Assembly: GCA_003993805.1 (NCBI GenBank)
Contig: RSEF01000031.1
Coordinates: 54,962,068 to 55,026,067 of the forward strand
Direction: 5' to 3'
From: Himantopus leucocephalus
Lineage: Eukaryota > Chordata > Aves > Charadriiformes > Recurvirostridae
DNA length: 64,000 nucleotides
Part shown: positions 35,890 to 49,443 of the stretch, in pieces
Numbering within the stretch: the stretch's first letter is position 1
Layout: the number at the start of each line of letters is the position of its first letter
Notes under the pieces: generated by a model
What the model was told of the DNA's origin: nothing
Database searches by the model: none
The model's input: only the letters and a program-made list of their open reading frames with translations
Position numbers and translations under genes: made by a program

Positions 35890-36076
35890 GATGGTAGATG
35901 CTCCACTGGGTGCCTTTGTAAAAGGACTGACTAACTCATGCACAAATTCACAAATTGTGGGGCTTACAAAAGGAGTTACTGGGTGAAATTCCCTGGCCTG
36001 TGTTATGCGAAGGGTCAGAACAGATGTTTACAATGGTACCTTCTGGCTTTTAAATCTACGAATCTTTGAATCTAGG
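35890..36076 (+). mobile_element. Old CR1 (reptile-type) LINE 3' end
   Basis: 'actgggtgaaattccctggcctgtgttatgcgaagggtcag', then 'acaatggtaccttctggctttta' and the terminal near-repeat 'ctacgaatctttgaatcta' form the characteristic 3' end of old CR1 families. Forward orientation, with upstream '..ctgggtgcctttgtaaaaggactg'. Clear homology but many substitutions. Confidence 0.8.
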
Positions 36077-37902
36077 CTTTTAATTCACATACAGCTTTTT
36101 ATGTCTACAATTCTTTGTTCCTTTAAAAAACCTTCCTTTAAAAAATTGCTTAGATTTGCCACGTTATCTTCTTCATCTTCAATAATATATTACATTTTGC
36201 TGCTTGTGAATATGACGTGGTGATGAATTTTTTCAGCCACTGCTTTCTTAGTGCTATTCACTTTTCCCCACAAAGAACATTCCTCTTCTTGAAGTGTAAG
36301 GCAAAAATATAAATAAGAAAAAACCCAGGTAACTAAAGAAAATAATGCTTAATGTCTGTCTTTTCTGATCTTGATGAAGGCAAGAAGCATAGAAAGTTTA
36401 GTGGACGTTTTAGCAAAATACACAGGGCCATACAGGGCTATGCATTTCCAAGCTGATCATGTCAATCACTGAGATATAATGATAGAACCAAGATACAAGT
36501 CATACTGACTTTTTCAATTCTGTTTTGTGAGTGAAGGAAACAGCTGTTTTTAAATACTGAAATTATGTGTTGTTGAATTTAGATGTATGTACTTCATGAA
36601 AAATTTTTGATAGTATAAACTCCCTAAATTTTTTAGTAGTGTCACGGATGGGGGTCTTGGGATACAAAACAACTATCACATATAACAAGAAAATACTTTT
36701 TTTCTGCAGAAATTATCCTTTATATTTGTTGGCACGATAAATTATTTTGTGGAGGAGTTAAAATTAGGAGTTAACATCCCTCTGGTCATAAGGTCAGATA
36801 TTAACCACAAGATTAAGCAATTCTTAAATGTTAATTAATGAAGGGGAAAGGCTGTTAGTTACATATTTTTAGCAAAACTATGGGTTAACAGAAATACCTC
36901 TAATAGAAATAATTTGTCGGTGTCTTACTCTAATTTCACAGTTGTAGAAGTATATCTTTTGTAACAGTAATTTAGCTTGCGTTATATGTGACAGGTTTTT
37001 TTTCAGCAAAGTGAGTATTTAAAATGTAAAAATATGTTACAGATACAAAATAAACAGAGACCAGTATTAAAAATAACATGGGTATCATCTACTGAAAAAC
37101 AAGTGTTAGTATGTGAAACATCTGTATTTAACACAATGAATGGCTGAAAACCTTGAAAAGAAAGACCACAGAGAATGTTAGTTTAAAAGAATTCTTACTT
37201 TAAGAAGATACTACTTTCTTTGCTTTTCTTTGCTCCCAAAGAGCCCACATAAGTTGCTGGAAAGTGAAATAGAGTACTAAGAGGAATTGTCCTGTGGAAA
37301 CAGTTACAGCACTGTTGAAAACATTGACAGTACAAGGATGCTTGTGGGAGAAGGTTGTTAGAAGAACTGGTATCTTTTATTATTTTGTTATGGATATAGT
37401 TATTAGAACCAGCTAAGCTTCCAAATGTGCAAGCCTTCCTTAAAGAGTGAAACTGATGGAGTTACTTTCAAAGGTAAATACAGACTGAAAATAATGTTTG
37501 TAAGGCGTCGTTCAAAGGACACTTCTTTTTTTTTTCCCCCACCCATTTCTTTGAGTGGATCAGTTCACAGATCCAGTTTGCTATGTAGCTGCACAAAAAC
37601 TTACACTGGCCCACAGAAAGATGTGGAGCAGTTGTAGCAGTAAAAAGATGGAAATGGAGACATAGAATTAGTGCTTTTCTTGGCAGCAACATCAGTTTAT
37701 ATTGGCAAAAAGAGCTTATCCAGCTACAGTTTGAGTGCCGAATACATATATATTATTTGGGATTAGGGCATGAGAAAATTACTACATGAGACAAATCAAA
37801 TTCTTTCCCAAGTCCCAGACTTGTAATGTCTGGTGCATTTATGAATTTTAGTTCCTAAGGTCACCCTTGATGATATTCAAGATAAGATGTTACTGTAGTA
37901 GG
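36077..37902. other. No gene recognised
   Basis: AT-rich, with small A/T runs and chance frames of at most about 75 codons. Confidence 0.65.
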
Positions 37903-38614
37903 TGTGTCACAAAGGGAGTAATGCACTTCGCTCGTAAGAGAGAAGCACCAATATATTTATTGATACAAACCAACGAATGAGCAAAGTGTGATAGTAAATG
38001 CAACAGTAGTATAACAAGATTCGATGGCAAGGTATTTACAGCAATAGAGGACAGGGTCACACAAAACTGTTAGGGAGACCCTCCCATTGAGTCAACGTTC
38101 AGAGAGAACCCCTTTGCTTTCTAAACTCCTTCTCAGAGAGGAGCCTAGTCATGGCTGGATCCAGTCCTAGTCCCAGACTTGGTCAACGGTTTATGTCTAA
38201 AGGATTGTATGTGCACAATCAATGTAAGAATCTCAGTGAAGCTTCAAAGTTTAGCATGCTATTAGCCACTTGCCGAGGATATGTTGTGGCAAGGAATCTG
38301 TGAACCTTGAGAGATGTCCCTACTCAAGGGGAGATCCTGGCATGCAGCCCGCTGCCATGCAGGAGACCTCAAATGGCTCTTGGGCTATGTACTATTTGTG
38401 GGGTAAGTTGATTGACTTATAGTCATATTTGCATACCAACTGTAGATGTTAATTTTGTCCAAATTTGGCTTGAGTCAGACATTGACCAACACGGTGGTTA
38501 GGTGAGCACATTGCCATAAATTAGCCCTTGGCTATTGTGTTGTTTTATGTCTCTTCTGAATACACTTTGACCAGACGCATCGCTCGAGCAGTGTTACAGG
38601 AGAAGGTAAGGTCA
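37903..38614 (-). mobile_element. Probable LTR of an endogenous retrovirus-like element
   Basis: On the minus strand AATAAA (37956-37961) is followed by about 50 bases ending in CCTTTGTGACA(CA), like the R-U5 end of an LTR. The adjoining sequence resembles avian LTR repeats. The left end on the plus strand is TGTGTCACAAAG. The right end is uncertain: one candidate is GGTCA at 38614, with an imperfect 5-bp flanking match. No TATA box at a convincing distance and no viral coding sequence were seen. Confidence 0.4.
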
Positions 38615-41600
38615 GGGTGGGTGTTATAATATTTTGCAATTTTATAAGCAGGTTTCAGTTTATCATGACATTTTATAAGCAAGTGGATAAAATCATTGGA
38701 GGTTTATTTTTGTACTGTAATATCTTTATGTCCAAAGGTCTTCCTGACACTCCACTGTGAGCTTTCTTTTTTGTCTTTTTGTCAACCACTGCTCCACAAA
38801 TGCAACTTACCTTTTCTTTAAAACTGTGTAATTAACATTATTAACATTTTACAGTTAACATGTTAACATATTCACATGTTAACAATCAACATATGCTGTT
38901 AGACTTACTGTTCTCGACCTGAATTGAAATAATGTGATTTTTGTCTCTGTTTGAAACCTGAAAGAGGGCCTGTGTGTCCAAATTTGTCCTGTTAGCTCCA
39001 GTTGTATCATTTGGTTTACTATTAGGATCGTAGGGACAAATAACGCAGTATCTGTGTAATTCATACGTTTAAATCATCATGGCTACAAAGCGCTGTAGGA
39101 ACTTCTTTGCAGCATTCCTGCTTATTAGACACAGTAGTCACTTGTAAGCACTGTAGTGTCAATTTGTTGTGAAAAACGAAAAGAAAAGTTGAGCATATAT
39201 TTATATTTTGAATGTTACTCATGGAAGCAGGTTGAGCATAGCTGTAGCTGGATGTGCATAGTGACAAAATTACAGTTTTGGAAATGTACCTGGATAAATT
39301 TATCTTTACCTTTTGAGGAATGTTTCAAACATTCCTCCTTCATGTAAATGATTCCTTATGGATGTGAAGTCTCGTCTGTATGTACAAAAACACGTTTCAC
39401 AAGCTGGAATGATAGTATTTTACCCAGCCAGATTTTTTTTCGTTAATCTCAAAGCACTTTGCAACACTAATTAAATCTCACAGAAGTCCATATAAAATAG
39501 GTAATGGAAAGTTCATTATATGGAATCTATTTTAGAGGCTTCACAAGAATACAGAACTTGAATAGTGAGTAAGAGCTACTTTGCATTATTTATTTTGTCT
39601 TGATGTCTTTCTCTAAAATGGAGTATGTAAAGCTCCTTATTTATTATCGTAGATGCCAAGATGCATTTGGTTTATAATTACAGTGAGCAGCGTTATAATT
39701 ACTTACATTTTGAACTATCTTGATGTAACAGTCATTACTTGGTTGCTAAAACTTGTATTTGAGGAAGGTTTTTTGTGTATAGGAATATCTAGGAGCTCTG
39801 GAATCACCGTATTTACCCTAACTTACTTGAAGGTGCAATAATTAATTTACATAGGTTGTAAAAGACAAAAATGCCCTTAACTTTTCTGCCCTATTTGTGC
39901 TTATTTTTTATATAGTTTAACAAAGGATTTTTTAATAAAATTCCCTTTTTCTCTTTTCTTTTTTTTCATCAGAGGGATTCAAAGTCTTCTTACTTGTTTC
40001 TCCAGCATCAGGGCAGTATGTGGTTGAAAATACGCAGGGGAGCAAAAAAGATCCCTCAAAGTACAGTCATTCTAATATACCTGTGTTGTATATGAACTGC
40101 ATACTTGTCAGATTGTTTTCTGCCAGCATCCTGCTTTACAATTCTTTAGTTATGCACAGGCATGTTTAATATATTTGTATTTCTGAAATATCTTTTTAAA
40201 TTAGTTTAGATAATTTGAGCCATTATGATCAGCTTTCTCACTGTAGAAGGAAGTCCTTTGCCTAATTATCTTGTGCAAATGGGAGGTTTGTCCTCTTACT
40301 GTTTCATTTTTTTCACATTTGTAAATTTTTCCATTGATATTTAGTTTCTAGCTGTGTACGTTCAGAGCAATACACATTGACTGTCACCCTGACTGAACAT
40401 CTATCTTTGTTTAAAAAAAAAAAAATTTGAGAATGTGTTTTTTGTCCCTTAATCTTGGAGAGAAATGCTATGGTGCAGAACTAATTTTAAAGATCAATAT
40501 TATCAACAGAGAATTAGTTGCTTCCAAAACCATGATAGATATTGTGAACATTTCCTAGAGAAATATGTTCTTTACAGTAGCTAACTGAAAAGCCTTTATA
40601 GTCCATAAATACTATTGAGTTTTGAAGGTGTTTAACCCATCTATGATTTTTTTTTCCTATGGAGAGTTAAAAGACCAAATTACACTCAAACTTATAAATC
40701 AAGTGCTGATGTGCAATGAATTGGAAAGGGCTTGTTTGTATACACAAGCTGTCCTACTTTATACGTGGTAAGTGGTATCACATACATAGCATGAATGCAA
40801 GTATTATTATTGAAAGAACGAGGTGCCTTACATCAATACAGGCATTCCTTTAGAGCATATTGAATTATGTCAATGGTCTGTTTCACTTCCCATCTTGACT
40901 ACTCGTGTGCAGGTTACAGCTTGTTCCAGTATATGTATTTTAATTTAAAAAAATCCCACGCTTTTAGGCAAACTAGTGATACCTATTTAGATACTATGTC
41001 TAAGTTAAGGATTGGCAAACCTGTATAAGATATCATAAAGAAAAATAGATTAAACTCCAAACATTTGGAGATCCTAGCTTAAAAAGTAGCTACTTTAGTA
41101 CTTGGTGGTGAGGTATGGTACCAGGAAGGACCTGGTCTTAAGGCTAACCTCCAAAATTTTACTCAGTTTCTTGGGTTTTTCACATGCGCAAGGGTGGTTT
41201 TTGTCTTGGCTTGCAACCTAGTTGAGGCCAATGTTATTGCGCTCTCTGTGCATGTTTGTATGCCTCCTTTGGTAAGTTTCGAGCCCTCTGGCCACTTTCA
41301 AATACATTTGACAAAGGATACTAAGATACTAAGTTTCTATATTTTCCATGAAAAGAGGTGACCATGCATAGGAAAGAAAAATGTAGAAGCATTTTCCGAG
41401 TCTGGTAAGTGCTTTTTATTTTTTTTTTTTTCCCTTTTTCAGTCATGGTAGTGATGTGGTCTGGGTGATTACCTGGGGAGTTTGTTGGGAAATGAACATT
41501 AGCCTTTCAGGGGTGCATGAGGGAAATGTGATTGGACTTGGATCCTTTTGAGCCTGACAAGGGGGATGGGTCTTGCCTGAGGCACAAGGGCGTACAAAAG

Positions 41601-44450
41601 CAGTAGCTGAAGCAAGTGGAGTAGTTTGCAGTGAGAGCATGTGTTGACAGACATATGATGAATATCATGTTCATGTGGAGTGTTTGTCCTAAGGTCTTTG
41701 TGGTTTTTGAGTTTGTTTGGGGTTTTTTCCTCTCTCCTTTGTTTTTTCTTTTTCTGATTTCAGTCGGCCTAATAAAGATAAAGTAGGAAAAAAAGAGAGA
41801 TTAGACTGTTGTAAACTTGGAACATGTGTGGTTTTCTTGTTACTCAAAATCTTGCTGGCTGCTGAATTTATTCCAGAGTATGTGATGTGAATAATCACCT
41901 GCCAATGCAGAATACATTTGTTCACCTGACATGGAAATAATGGGATTTAAAACAGTGTGAAGAAATTGAGAAGTTCATGGGTGAAGATGGAAAAGATGCT
42001 GTAGTATCCACTTGCATTGTGAAAATGCTTATACTGCGAGGAGGATGTAAGCCTTATGGAAGGAGCGTGGCCTGCTGAGAAGAAATGATCTAATCCGTTA
42101 GATGTTACACATCCTCCTGCCAACACCAATATGCTCATGCACTGAGAGTGGTTCTGCATCAGCATCAGGACTGCTCAAGGATAGAGGAAGCAGGTGGTCA
42201 GAGGTGGAAACTCCGTTGGGCAGGTAGCTGAGAGGACTGGGACTGCCTGGAAAGTTGGCTGCTACAAAGGTAGCAGACTTAACGAGATGTCTAGGTTGGT
42301 TAGGTGTGGAGGAGAAACTTGGCAGTCGTGCACTCTGTTGGTGCTAGTGACACAGGGAAGAAGGTGAGCGCCAGGGAGACTAAACTCGGCTGCAAGGCAG
42401 GAGTCTGACTGACCAGGATCTTCATGACAGTGTTTGAAATTGTACTCATGCTGTGTCTGGGTGCTGAGAGGCAGATAGAGCTCTGGGGTTGTAATGTGTA
42501 GATGAAATAAATCATAGAGAGGAGGCACTAAGGCTGTTGGTTGTTACACAGGGGCTGCAGTGTAGATATAACCTAGAGGTGGGATACTGAAGTGCTGTTT
42601 GCTTAAAGCTCAGTTCACCTCTAAATCGAGACCGATATTGCTGCATAATGTTTCAGGGAATAAGGGAAAAGAGAGCTGTAATTAATTTGAATGGGAAGCC
42701 TGAAAACCTCAGTTGCTCACTGGTGCATTTTCACTTGGTATTGTTCAGTCAGTGTTTCTGTGAGAAGACTGCATTTCAAAAGAAATAGTGAAGTGAAAAC
42801 AAAGAGAAATGAAAGTGGAAGGAGGAAGACTTTTTTTTTTTTGGTAATTTTTATCAAAAAAATTAACTATTGAAGGTCAACTTGCATTTCTCTATACCTT
42901 ATTGGACCAATGCAGTTACACCTTTATTTAGTGTTGGTTTAAGTACATTCATGGTACACTTTCTGGACTGACATTTTCAGAAACCTGTAGTTAGTCATAA
43001 GCAATAGCTCTCTGTATTATTAACTTTCTCTAATAGCAGTAGATTGTTCAGCTGTTAAGCAAGTATTGCTGTCATTTTTCTTGTTTATATGTTGTCAGAC
43101 TATAAATTCACTTGTGACAGTCCATGCACAACAGCTTTTAACTGTATCTTTTACAACAAGGATGCCTGCCAGTGGAATTACTTCTGACTTGCCTTGATTA
43201 AAGAACAGTAGCTGCTGTCTCTAAAACCCATTCTGAGATACCTTAAGCAGACACGCCAGTGTTGACAGGAGGTGAAATTATGTAATTTTAATTTTAACAT
43301 CACCGAGGATGTAAAAATAATTTAATATTTCAGTTCTCAGAGCTCAAAGCTGGAGCTTCCATCAGAGTCCACTTCTACTAACAGATGTTCTCTTGATCTG
43401 CAACATTACTTTGAGGAAGGTGGTTAGTCTATCTGCTGGCAGTCTCAAGGAGGGGTAGTGAACTTGACTGCTCTGCCTATGGGCAAGTGAAACTCTTCTG
43501 ACAGCTTGTTGAAATATGTTTTGATTCTGCAGTAGCAATGATACTGGTCGGGCTGTGTGCTTATGGTTACCCTCTGTACTGAGGGACCTTAAGAGGACAA
43601 AGCTCTGTTACTTGATGATGGCCTTATATTTAAATATTTACATTTATAGCAATATACAAAATATACATATTTGTGTACACATATATATAGCTTAAAGAGA
43701 AGCAGTCTTTATAGTTGTACTGCACCCCTTAACATGAAGGAAGTCCCACGAGTCTCCTTTTTGTTTTTAAGGGGTAGTATTTCTTCCTCCTGTAAATGTA
43801 TCACCTTAGACTATGCACATTTCTTGTCATATTTTGGTTCATTAATAACATCCCTGTTCAGTCAAGCTATTTTATTTAGTAGTGAGCCTTTCAGTTCCTC
43901 CACTGACCTGTTCACTGATCTCTCCTCTAAACTTAATTTTTCAAGAATGTTTTTGTAATATGGTGGTTAAATTGAATGTGTCTTCTACCAATGATCATTA
44001 TCATGAAATATTAACTGTTCAAAATGTTGAACGTGAAATATGCTGGTGGCCTCTAGTTTATATTCATTGTGCATCAATATTACCACCTTTGTTTATGAGG
44101 TCAACAAAGAGCTAACATCTGCCAAAGCACAGATATTTTTTGTTTAAGAACTGACTGTGTTTGGTCAGCAGTTAGGCATGCTGAAGGGAAAATGAGTTTA
44201 GTCTTGGACTTGCTTATGAATTTGCTATGTAATTTAAGCAATACTGACTCATTTACTTTAAATATGAACTTGAAGTGACAGTGATGATGATTCACATCAT
44301 CTTCATTACAAGCACTAAGATAATTGTGCTGGAAAGTCTGGAGTCACAATTACCAGTCAAATGATTAAGACGGGTAGGAGGAAGTATTTCAGTGATATAC
44401 TTTTCTTAGTGATATAAACAGAAGATGCTCCACTAAATTTATTTAGTAGA
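38615..44450. other. No gene recognised
   Basis: AT-rich desert with poly(T) tracts (for example 41419-41431) and the TTAACA palindrome cluster. A stretch at about 42040-42560 is richer in GC and stop-poor on the minus strand (88- and 71-codon frames in different phases), with no recognisable protein. Confidence 0.6.
38831..38883. repeat. Cluster of TTAACA words with a 14-bp perfect palindrome
   Basis: GTTAACATGTTAAC at 38854-38867 is a perfect palindrome. Further TTAACA copies lie on both sides. It may be simple sequence. Half-sites resemble GTTAA motifs of HNF1-type homeodomain factors, but this is weak. Confidence 0.6.
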
Positions 44451-44580
44451 ATGGCCAGGCTGGATAGGGCTTTGAGCAACCTGGTCTAGTGGAAGGTGTC
44501 CCTGCCCACGGCAGGGGGGTTGGAACTAGATGATCTTTAGGGTTCCTTCCAACTCTAACTATTTTATGATACTATGATTA
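44451..44580 (+). mobile_element. CR1 LINE 3' end (avian type)
   Basis: 'ggctggatagggctttgagcaacctggtctagtggaaggtgtccctgcccacggcagggggg' followed by 'ttggaactagatgatctttagggttccttccaactc' and 'tatgatactatgatta' is the canonical CR1 3' end in forward orientation. Strongly 5'-truncated. Confidence 0.95.
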
Positions 44581-47500
44581 TAAGAATTACATTTTCAAAA
44601 TGTTTTCAACTATTGCCTAACCATAGGTTCCTAAGTTTCCTCAACAAAGTTTGCGTAAAGCTGCAAACTGCAAATGCAGCCCAAGAGCTATTGGGCTGAT
44701 TTTTTTTCCTAATGGGAATCTAAGGTAGTCATTTGCCACACCTTTTGGCAGAGAATCTGTTTCTGTGACGTATTCAAATATTTCCCTGGAAGGTAAGCTA
44801 GATTTTGATACTGTGCAGATTCCTACTCTGGAATGTACTGTGCATGTTCTCCTCCTCCCCATAAAACTTTTAACCAGAAGACAATGTTTGCTTTGTTCAC
44901 TCTAAGGCACAGTGAGAGAATTGCATGCTGTATTAGATTTATGTGGCAAGGTTTTGGTAGTGCGGGACTGCAGGACAAGGTCCTGAAATAGCCAACTTGT
45001 GTTACAAAAATGTAAATTTGCCCTCCTTAGCTCAGAATACTTGAACTTGACTCTCTGTGCTCCTCTCATCCTCTCAAGTTGCCTGCCAGAGGGTCCAGGA
45101 ATGTTCTCCAGAAAGTGAAAAGACTATTTGCACTCCTGAGACTGGGTTTAGTAACAATGCTATATGTGGGAGAGATGGGGCGGCTTGACAATGAGACAGG
45201 GTTTAAGTCGAGCATGAAAATACAATGAGCACACAAAGTGTGTGTTGGTTTCCTTCGATGAATCTGGCCTAGCTGCGGGTAGGAGCATGGTTGTGGTTCT
45301 AGCCAGCAAGTCTCTCTCCCCCTTACCTTCCCTAAACTGGAAGCCAGTCCCACTCAAGCCTGTGAACCAGCACACAGAAAAAGTATGAATTTGGGTGCAA
45401 GTAGAAGCTGAAGCCTGAGCTTTCACGACCATATAGAAATACTATTGTCAGAGTATCAGGCACTAAGGATGCATCCAATACCTTGCATGGAGTCTGTGTA
45501 GAACCTGGAACTCTGAAATCCTCATTCAGAGCTTTACTTGAACGATTTAAAAAATCTTTTTTATCAGCTAAATATTTGTTCTGAGATTAAAAAAATCCTC
45601 TTAAATGTCTGAAGGAATACACTCTGGAATTCATCTTGGGTGGACTTACTGTCATATTTAATCCTCTGTGGCTCCAAACTTTATCAAATGCTTGATGTAT
45701 TTATCAAATACCATGAACAATTTTCATTGCTCAAAAGCTATCTTTTTTTTTCATGTCTCATGTTTGTCCTATTCTGTGTCTTGTAGAGATGTGTGTAAAG
45801 CTTCTCTGAAGAATTTGATAGCTTCAGCAGCTTGTCACTGGGGCCCAGATCTTTTCTTTAAAATAGTTCATTTTGTAAATGGCAATTCAATACATTTCAT
45901 ACAAGGGAATCATTACCAACTAGACATGGGGATAGCAGTGGATTTTTTTTTGTACTGCACATACTCAATTGCTTCATGGAATTTCATTTCACAGTTGGAA
46001 ACTTGACTCCTGACTGGAGTTGTATGATACTGCCAATTTTTGCTTTGACTATCCAAGTGTAAAAATGGCTAACTTTGCAAGAATGCAGCATATTTAATCC
46101 AGCTCAAGGGTGTCATGTTACTGTAGAGCAAGTGATTCTTGTCTATGAAAATAACCAGACTGGAAATCTGAAACAGAAAAACCTAATTTTCGTACAGGTA
46201 CTCAGGTTGAATCAAAGATTATTTATTGCCTGTCTTGATCAGAATGTAAGATTCTGAATGTTTCATTCTTATTTAAAATTACACAAAACTGAGCAGATTG
46301 ATGGTCCATTATACTCATCTGTTTCCTACTATTCCAGTAGCACGTAGCACAGTTAAATCTAGCTAAATGAGTGGGGAGCAGGGCCTAGAAAGCTGACATG
46401 ATTTTTTGCAGTGGATGTTTCGCTAGCTTTTGCTTTGGTAGGGCAAGCACATGGCTGAGTAGCTATTGCTGAATCTTGCGTGAATACTGCTGTTAAGCTT
46501 TTCAGGTAAATGTGAGGCATGGCTGGAAATGTGCTTGCAGGTGCAGTGCTGTGGGTGAGAATTCAAGGCCAGGTATGTCTACTTGTAGGAATATGGGGCA
46601 GAGATAGAGTTTCTGTAAGAAGCTCAGTTTTCCCACAGTTGTTTTTTACTTCCGTGCATAATGTCATACATCAACTTAACTTCTCATACAAAACATTTTA
46701 TCACCAATAGCACGTTCTCCTAGATTATATCTAAAGGGTGAAAATTGCACATGTAGAATGAGAATGTAGAAACTTCTTGTCTCTTGAGATTGAAGGTGTG
46801 TGCCACAACTTCATCCCAGTTCTTGCCTCTGCTCTGTATTTCTGGGATTTCTTTCCTGTGAAAAGTACTTGCAAGTCGTATCACTAGAGTGTTGCATTTA
46901 TTCTTTTTCCCCAAATCTGACGTCTCTTTCTAATCCTTTCTTGGCAGACCCCTTGAGGCCATTTCATCTTTTGTTGTTTTCTAGGAATGCCTTAAACTGC
47001 AGTACTCAGTTTCCTCTCTTGAGTAATTGATCCACAGACAGTGATTTTGGGGAGAAAGCATGAAGGAAGCAGAGGGCTAGGGCTGGAGGCAAATACATCA
47101 AGGAAGGATATTTGGAAAAAGATGAAAAACGGGACTAGTGAAAGAAATTATAGGGGATTGGATGGTGCATATCCACAAGATAGCATCAGCTTTTGTTCTG
47201 TGCTACCATTCAAGCTCCAATTCAGCAAGGCTCTTTGGTGTGCAAATGCATGGTACTGCATGGTACTCAAATACATGCTGACGTGCTTCCCAAACTGGGA
47301 TTGGCTTTACAAGTGAGGCCATGTTTGCATCTGACACATCTGATTTGGTGTCTAAATAAATGGAAGATAGTAATATATCGTTCTGTCATCATAGTCTCCA
47401 AAGGGCATGTCAGTGTTTTAAGGAAATATCTATTAAATCTCCAGGAATTAGAAGTGACAATATAATAAACATTTTCAGTTTTTATTTACTGTGCTTTGTG

Positions 47501-48474
47501 CGGTGTTTATTCTTCTGCCTCCTACTGAGACTAGTATATTTGTTGAGAGAATAAATATTTTTTCACATCTGTCGGTCTCTTCTTTTAGTAAAGCATTTAA
47601 ACAGTAAGTCAATGTCCTGGATGTTGTATGGAGGCATACTTGTGTTGGTGACACATGCGATGATGATAATGTATACTTATGATAGTTTGTAAATCTGAAA
47701 TTTTTTTGACAGAATATTTTGGTGCAAGTCTTTGTCCTCGTGAAATCTTGGTCTGCTAATTGTTGTTAACAGTCCTATTGTTCTCGCAGTTTTCCCTTCC
47801 TCATTTTTCATGGCTTTAGTTTATGGATCTTTCTCATAGCATTTTCTGACAATTTAGCATTTTGTTTTCAGAAGCTTGAGCCAAGATTACAGAACTATTC
47901 TCTCAGAACTAGGCCTGGACTCAAACCAGCTGATCACTGAAGAAGATGATATAGCACTGTACTTTAAGGGAAATTTTAAGTCCCTTGCTCAGGAGTCCTA
48001 CAGCTACCTCAGCCTTAGGGGGCTCTCCTTGAGAAGCATCTTCATTCCAAGTTGAGCACAAATATGGGGTAGTTTTCAGTTTATGCTTGAATTTATGGTA
48101 ATAAAAGTATGGTGGGTTCATAAGACAAAGTCCGTATCTGAATTTAATCTGTGATTTAGAATTGAAGGGGTGAGCAGTAGCTGCTGTCTATATGGATTTA
48201 TACTCTTTGATCAACAAGAGTATCAGCTTATTGTTTTTCTTAGTCTTGTACCTGTAGCTGTGCAGTGGAGTGAGTCTTGTCAAGTCTCAGACTGAGTGGT
48301 GCAAAGACTATTCAGGACTTGGCCACAAGACTGCTACAGAAAACACAGGTGCAGAGAGTGTTCTGCTGATGTTTAGTGCCTTTCTGTGTCATTCCTGGTG
48401 TGTATTATTCCTTCCCTTAGTAAAAGCAGCGCTCAGCAATGTATTCTAATGAATTTTTTTTTTCAGATAAGTTG

Positions 48475-48509
<35 letters not shown>

Positions 48510-48940
48510 ATGAAAAAGACAGCTTTTCTAAGCAATATGTCATGGTTTCTGGCTAGATTTCTGTTTGCGTACAGACATTTTATAACCTTCTTTATTTAAT
48601 TGAGGAGACTTAAATGATAGTATATCAAAATTTAATGAATTGGTCTTGTTTCTAGTCACCAGATCTCATTCTAGACGAGCAGGAAAAGACAATCCTTTGT
48701 CTGTGTGCATGTAAACGAACAGAGAACCTGTATGTGCTATTTGGTATAGTGCAAGGGCTCTATCAACATGCTTTTGATGATCATGGTACTCTGATAGCAA
48801 AGTTACATCCTGGTTATTTAGTGTATGCATTGTACCATCAGGACATCCAAAGGTTTAGGTACTTTATGGGGAAGGCCATGCATGATAGTGGTTGACATGG
48901 GACTGTAGTTACCATGAGTTCTGCTATGTAGGACTTGGGT
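44581..48940. other. No gene recognised
   Basis: Chance frames up to 112 codons (45668-46006), none with a recognisable domain. It contains the (TAAA)n array at 48475-48511. Confidence 0.6.
48475..48511 (+). repeat. (TAAA)n microsatellite
   Basis: About nine uninterrupted TAAA units. Likely length-variable between individuals. Confidence 0.95.
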
Positions 48941-49437
48941 TGTCACTATAATGGTGATATCTAAAGAACAAAGTTAAAGGTTTATCAAGAAGTTTCGTTT
49001 GGGACATGGTTGAGACATCATGGAAGGTACCTAACCTTGAATAGGATGTGAAATGAAAAAATGTCTTAGGTGTTCTTTTGCAGTTGCTGACTTAGACATA
49101 AGATAGCAAAAAAGATAACTTCTGGACCAAAGTTCAGCCAAGAGTGTATCCCAAACTAACCTTGGGTAATTACAATGCTAAAGTACGCACCCCTTTATGA
49201 ATAATGAGCATGCTAATCAGGTAAACTCCCTAAATGTTTTAAACATGAGCTTAGACACATACATATAGTTAGGAATGGTGAATGTATCATTATTAACCAA
49301 TCAGCTGTATTTTATCATTATAAATATTGGGTGGTTGGAAACGTGTCATGTGCTGGCTGTTGTTAAATGCCTGGCATCTGGTTCTGCGGAATTGAAATAA
49401 AATATCTCAATTCAGTGTGTTGATTGGCTCTTGCACA
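48941..49437 (+). mobile_element. Solo LTR with intact-looking promoter and poly(A) signals
   Basis: This 497-bp segment starts TGTCACTATAATGG and ends GCTCTTGCACA, giving TGT...ACA termini. Flanks are TTGGGT on the left and CTGGGT on the right, a 6-bp target-site duplication with one mismatch. Inside, in the right order for a forward LTR, are a CCAAT box (49297-49301), TATAAATA (49319-49326) and AATAAA (49396-49401). About 36 bases follow the poly(A) signal. There is no viral coding sequence on either side, so it is a solo LTR. The family cannot be assigned without a repeat library. Confidence 0.75.
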
Positions 49438-49443
49438 CTGGGT

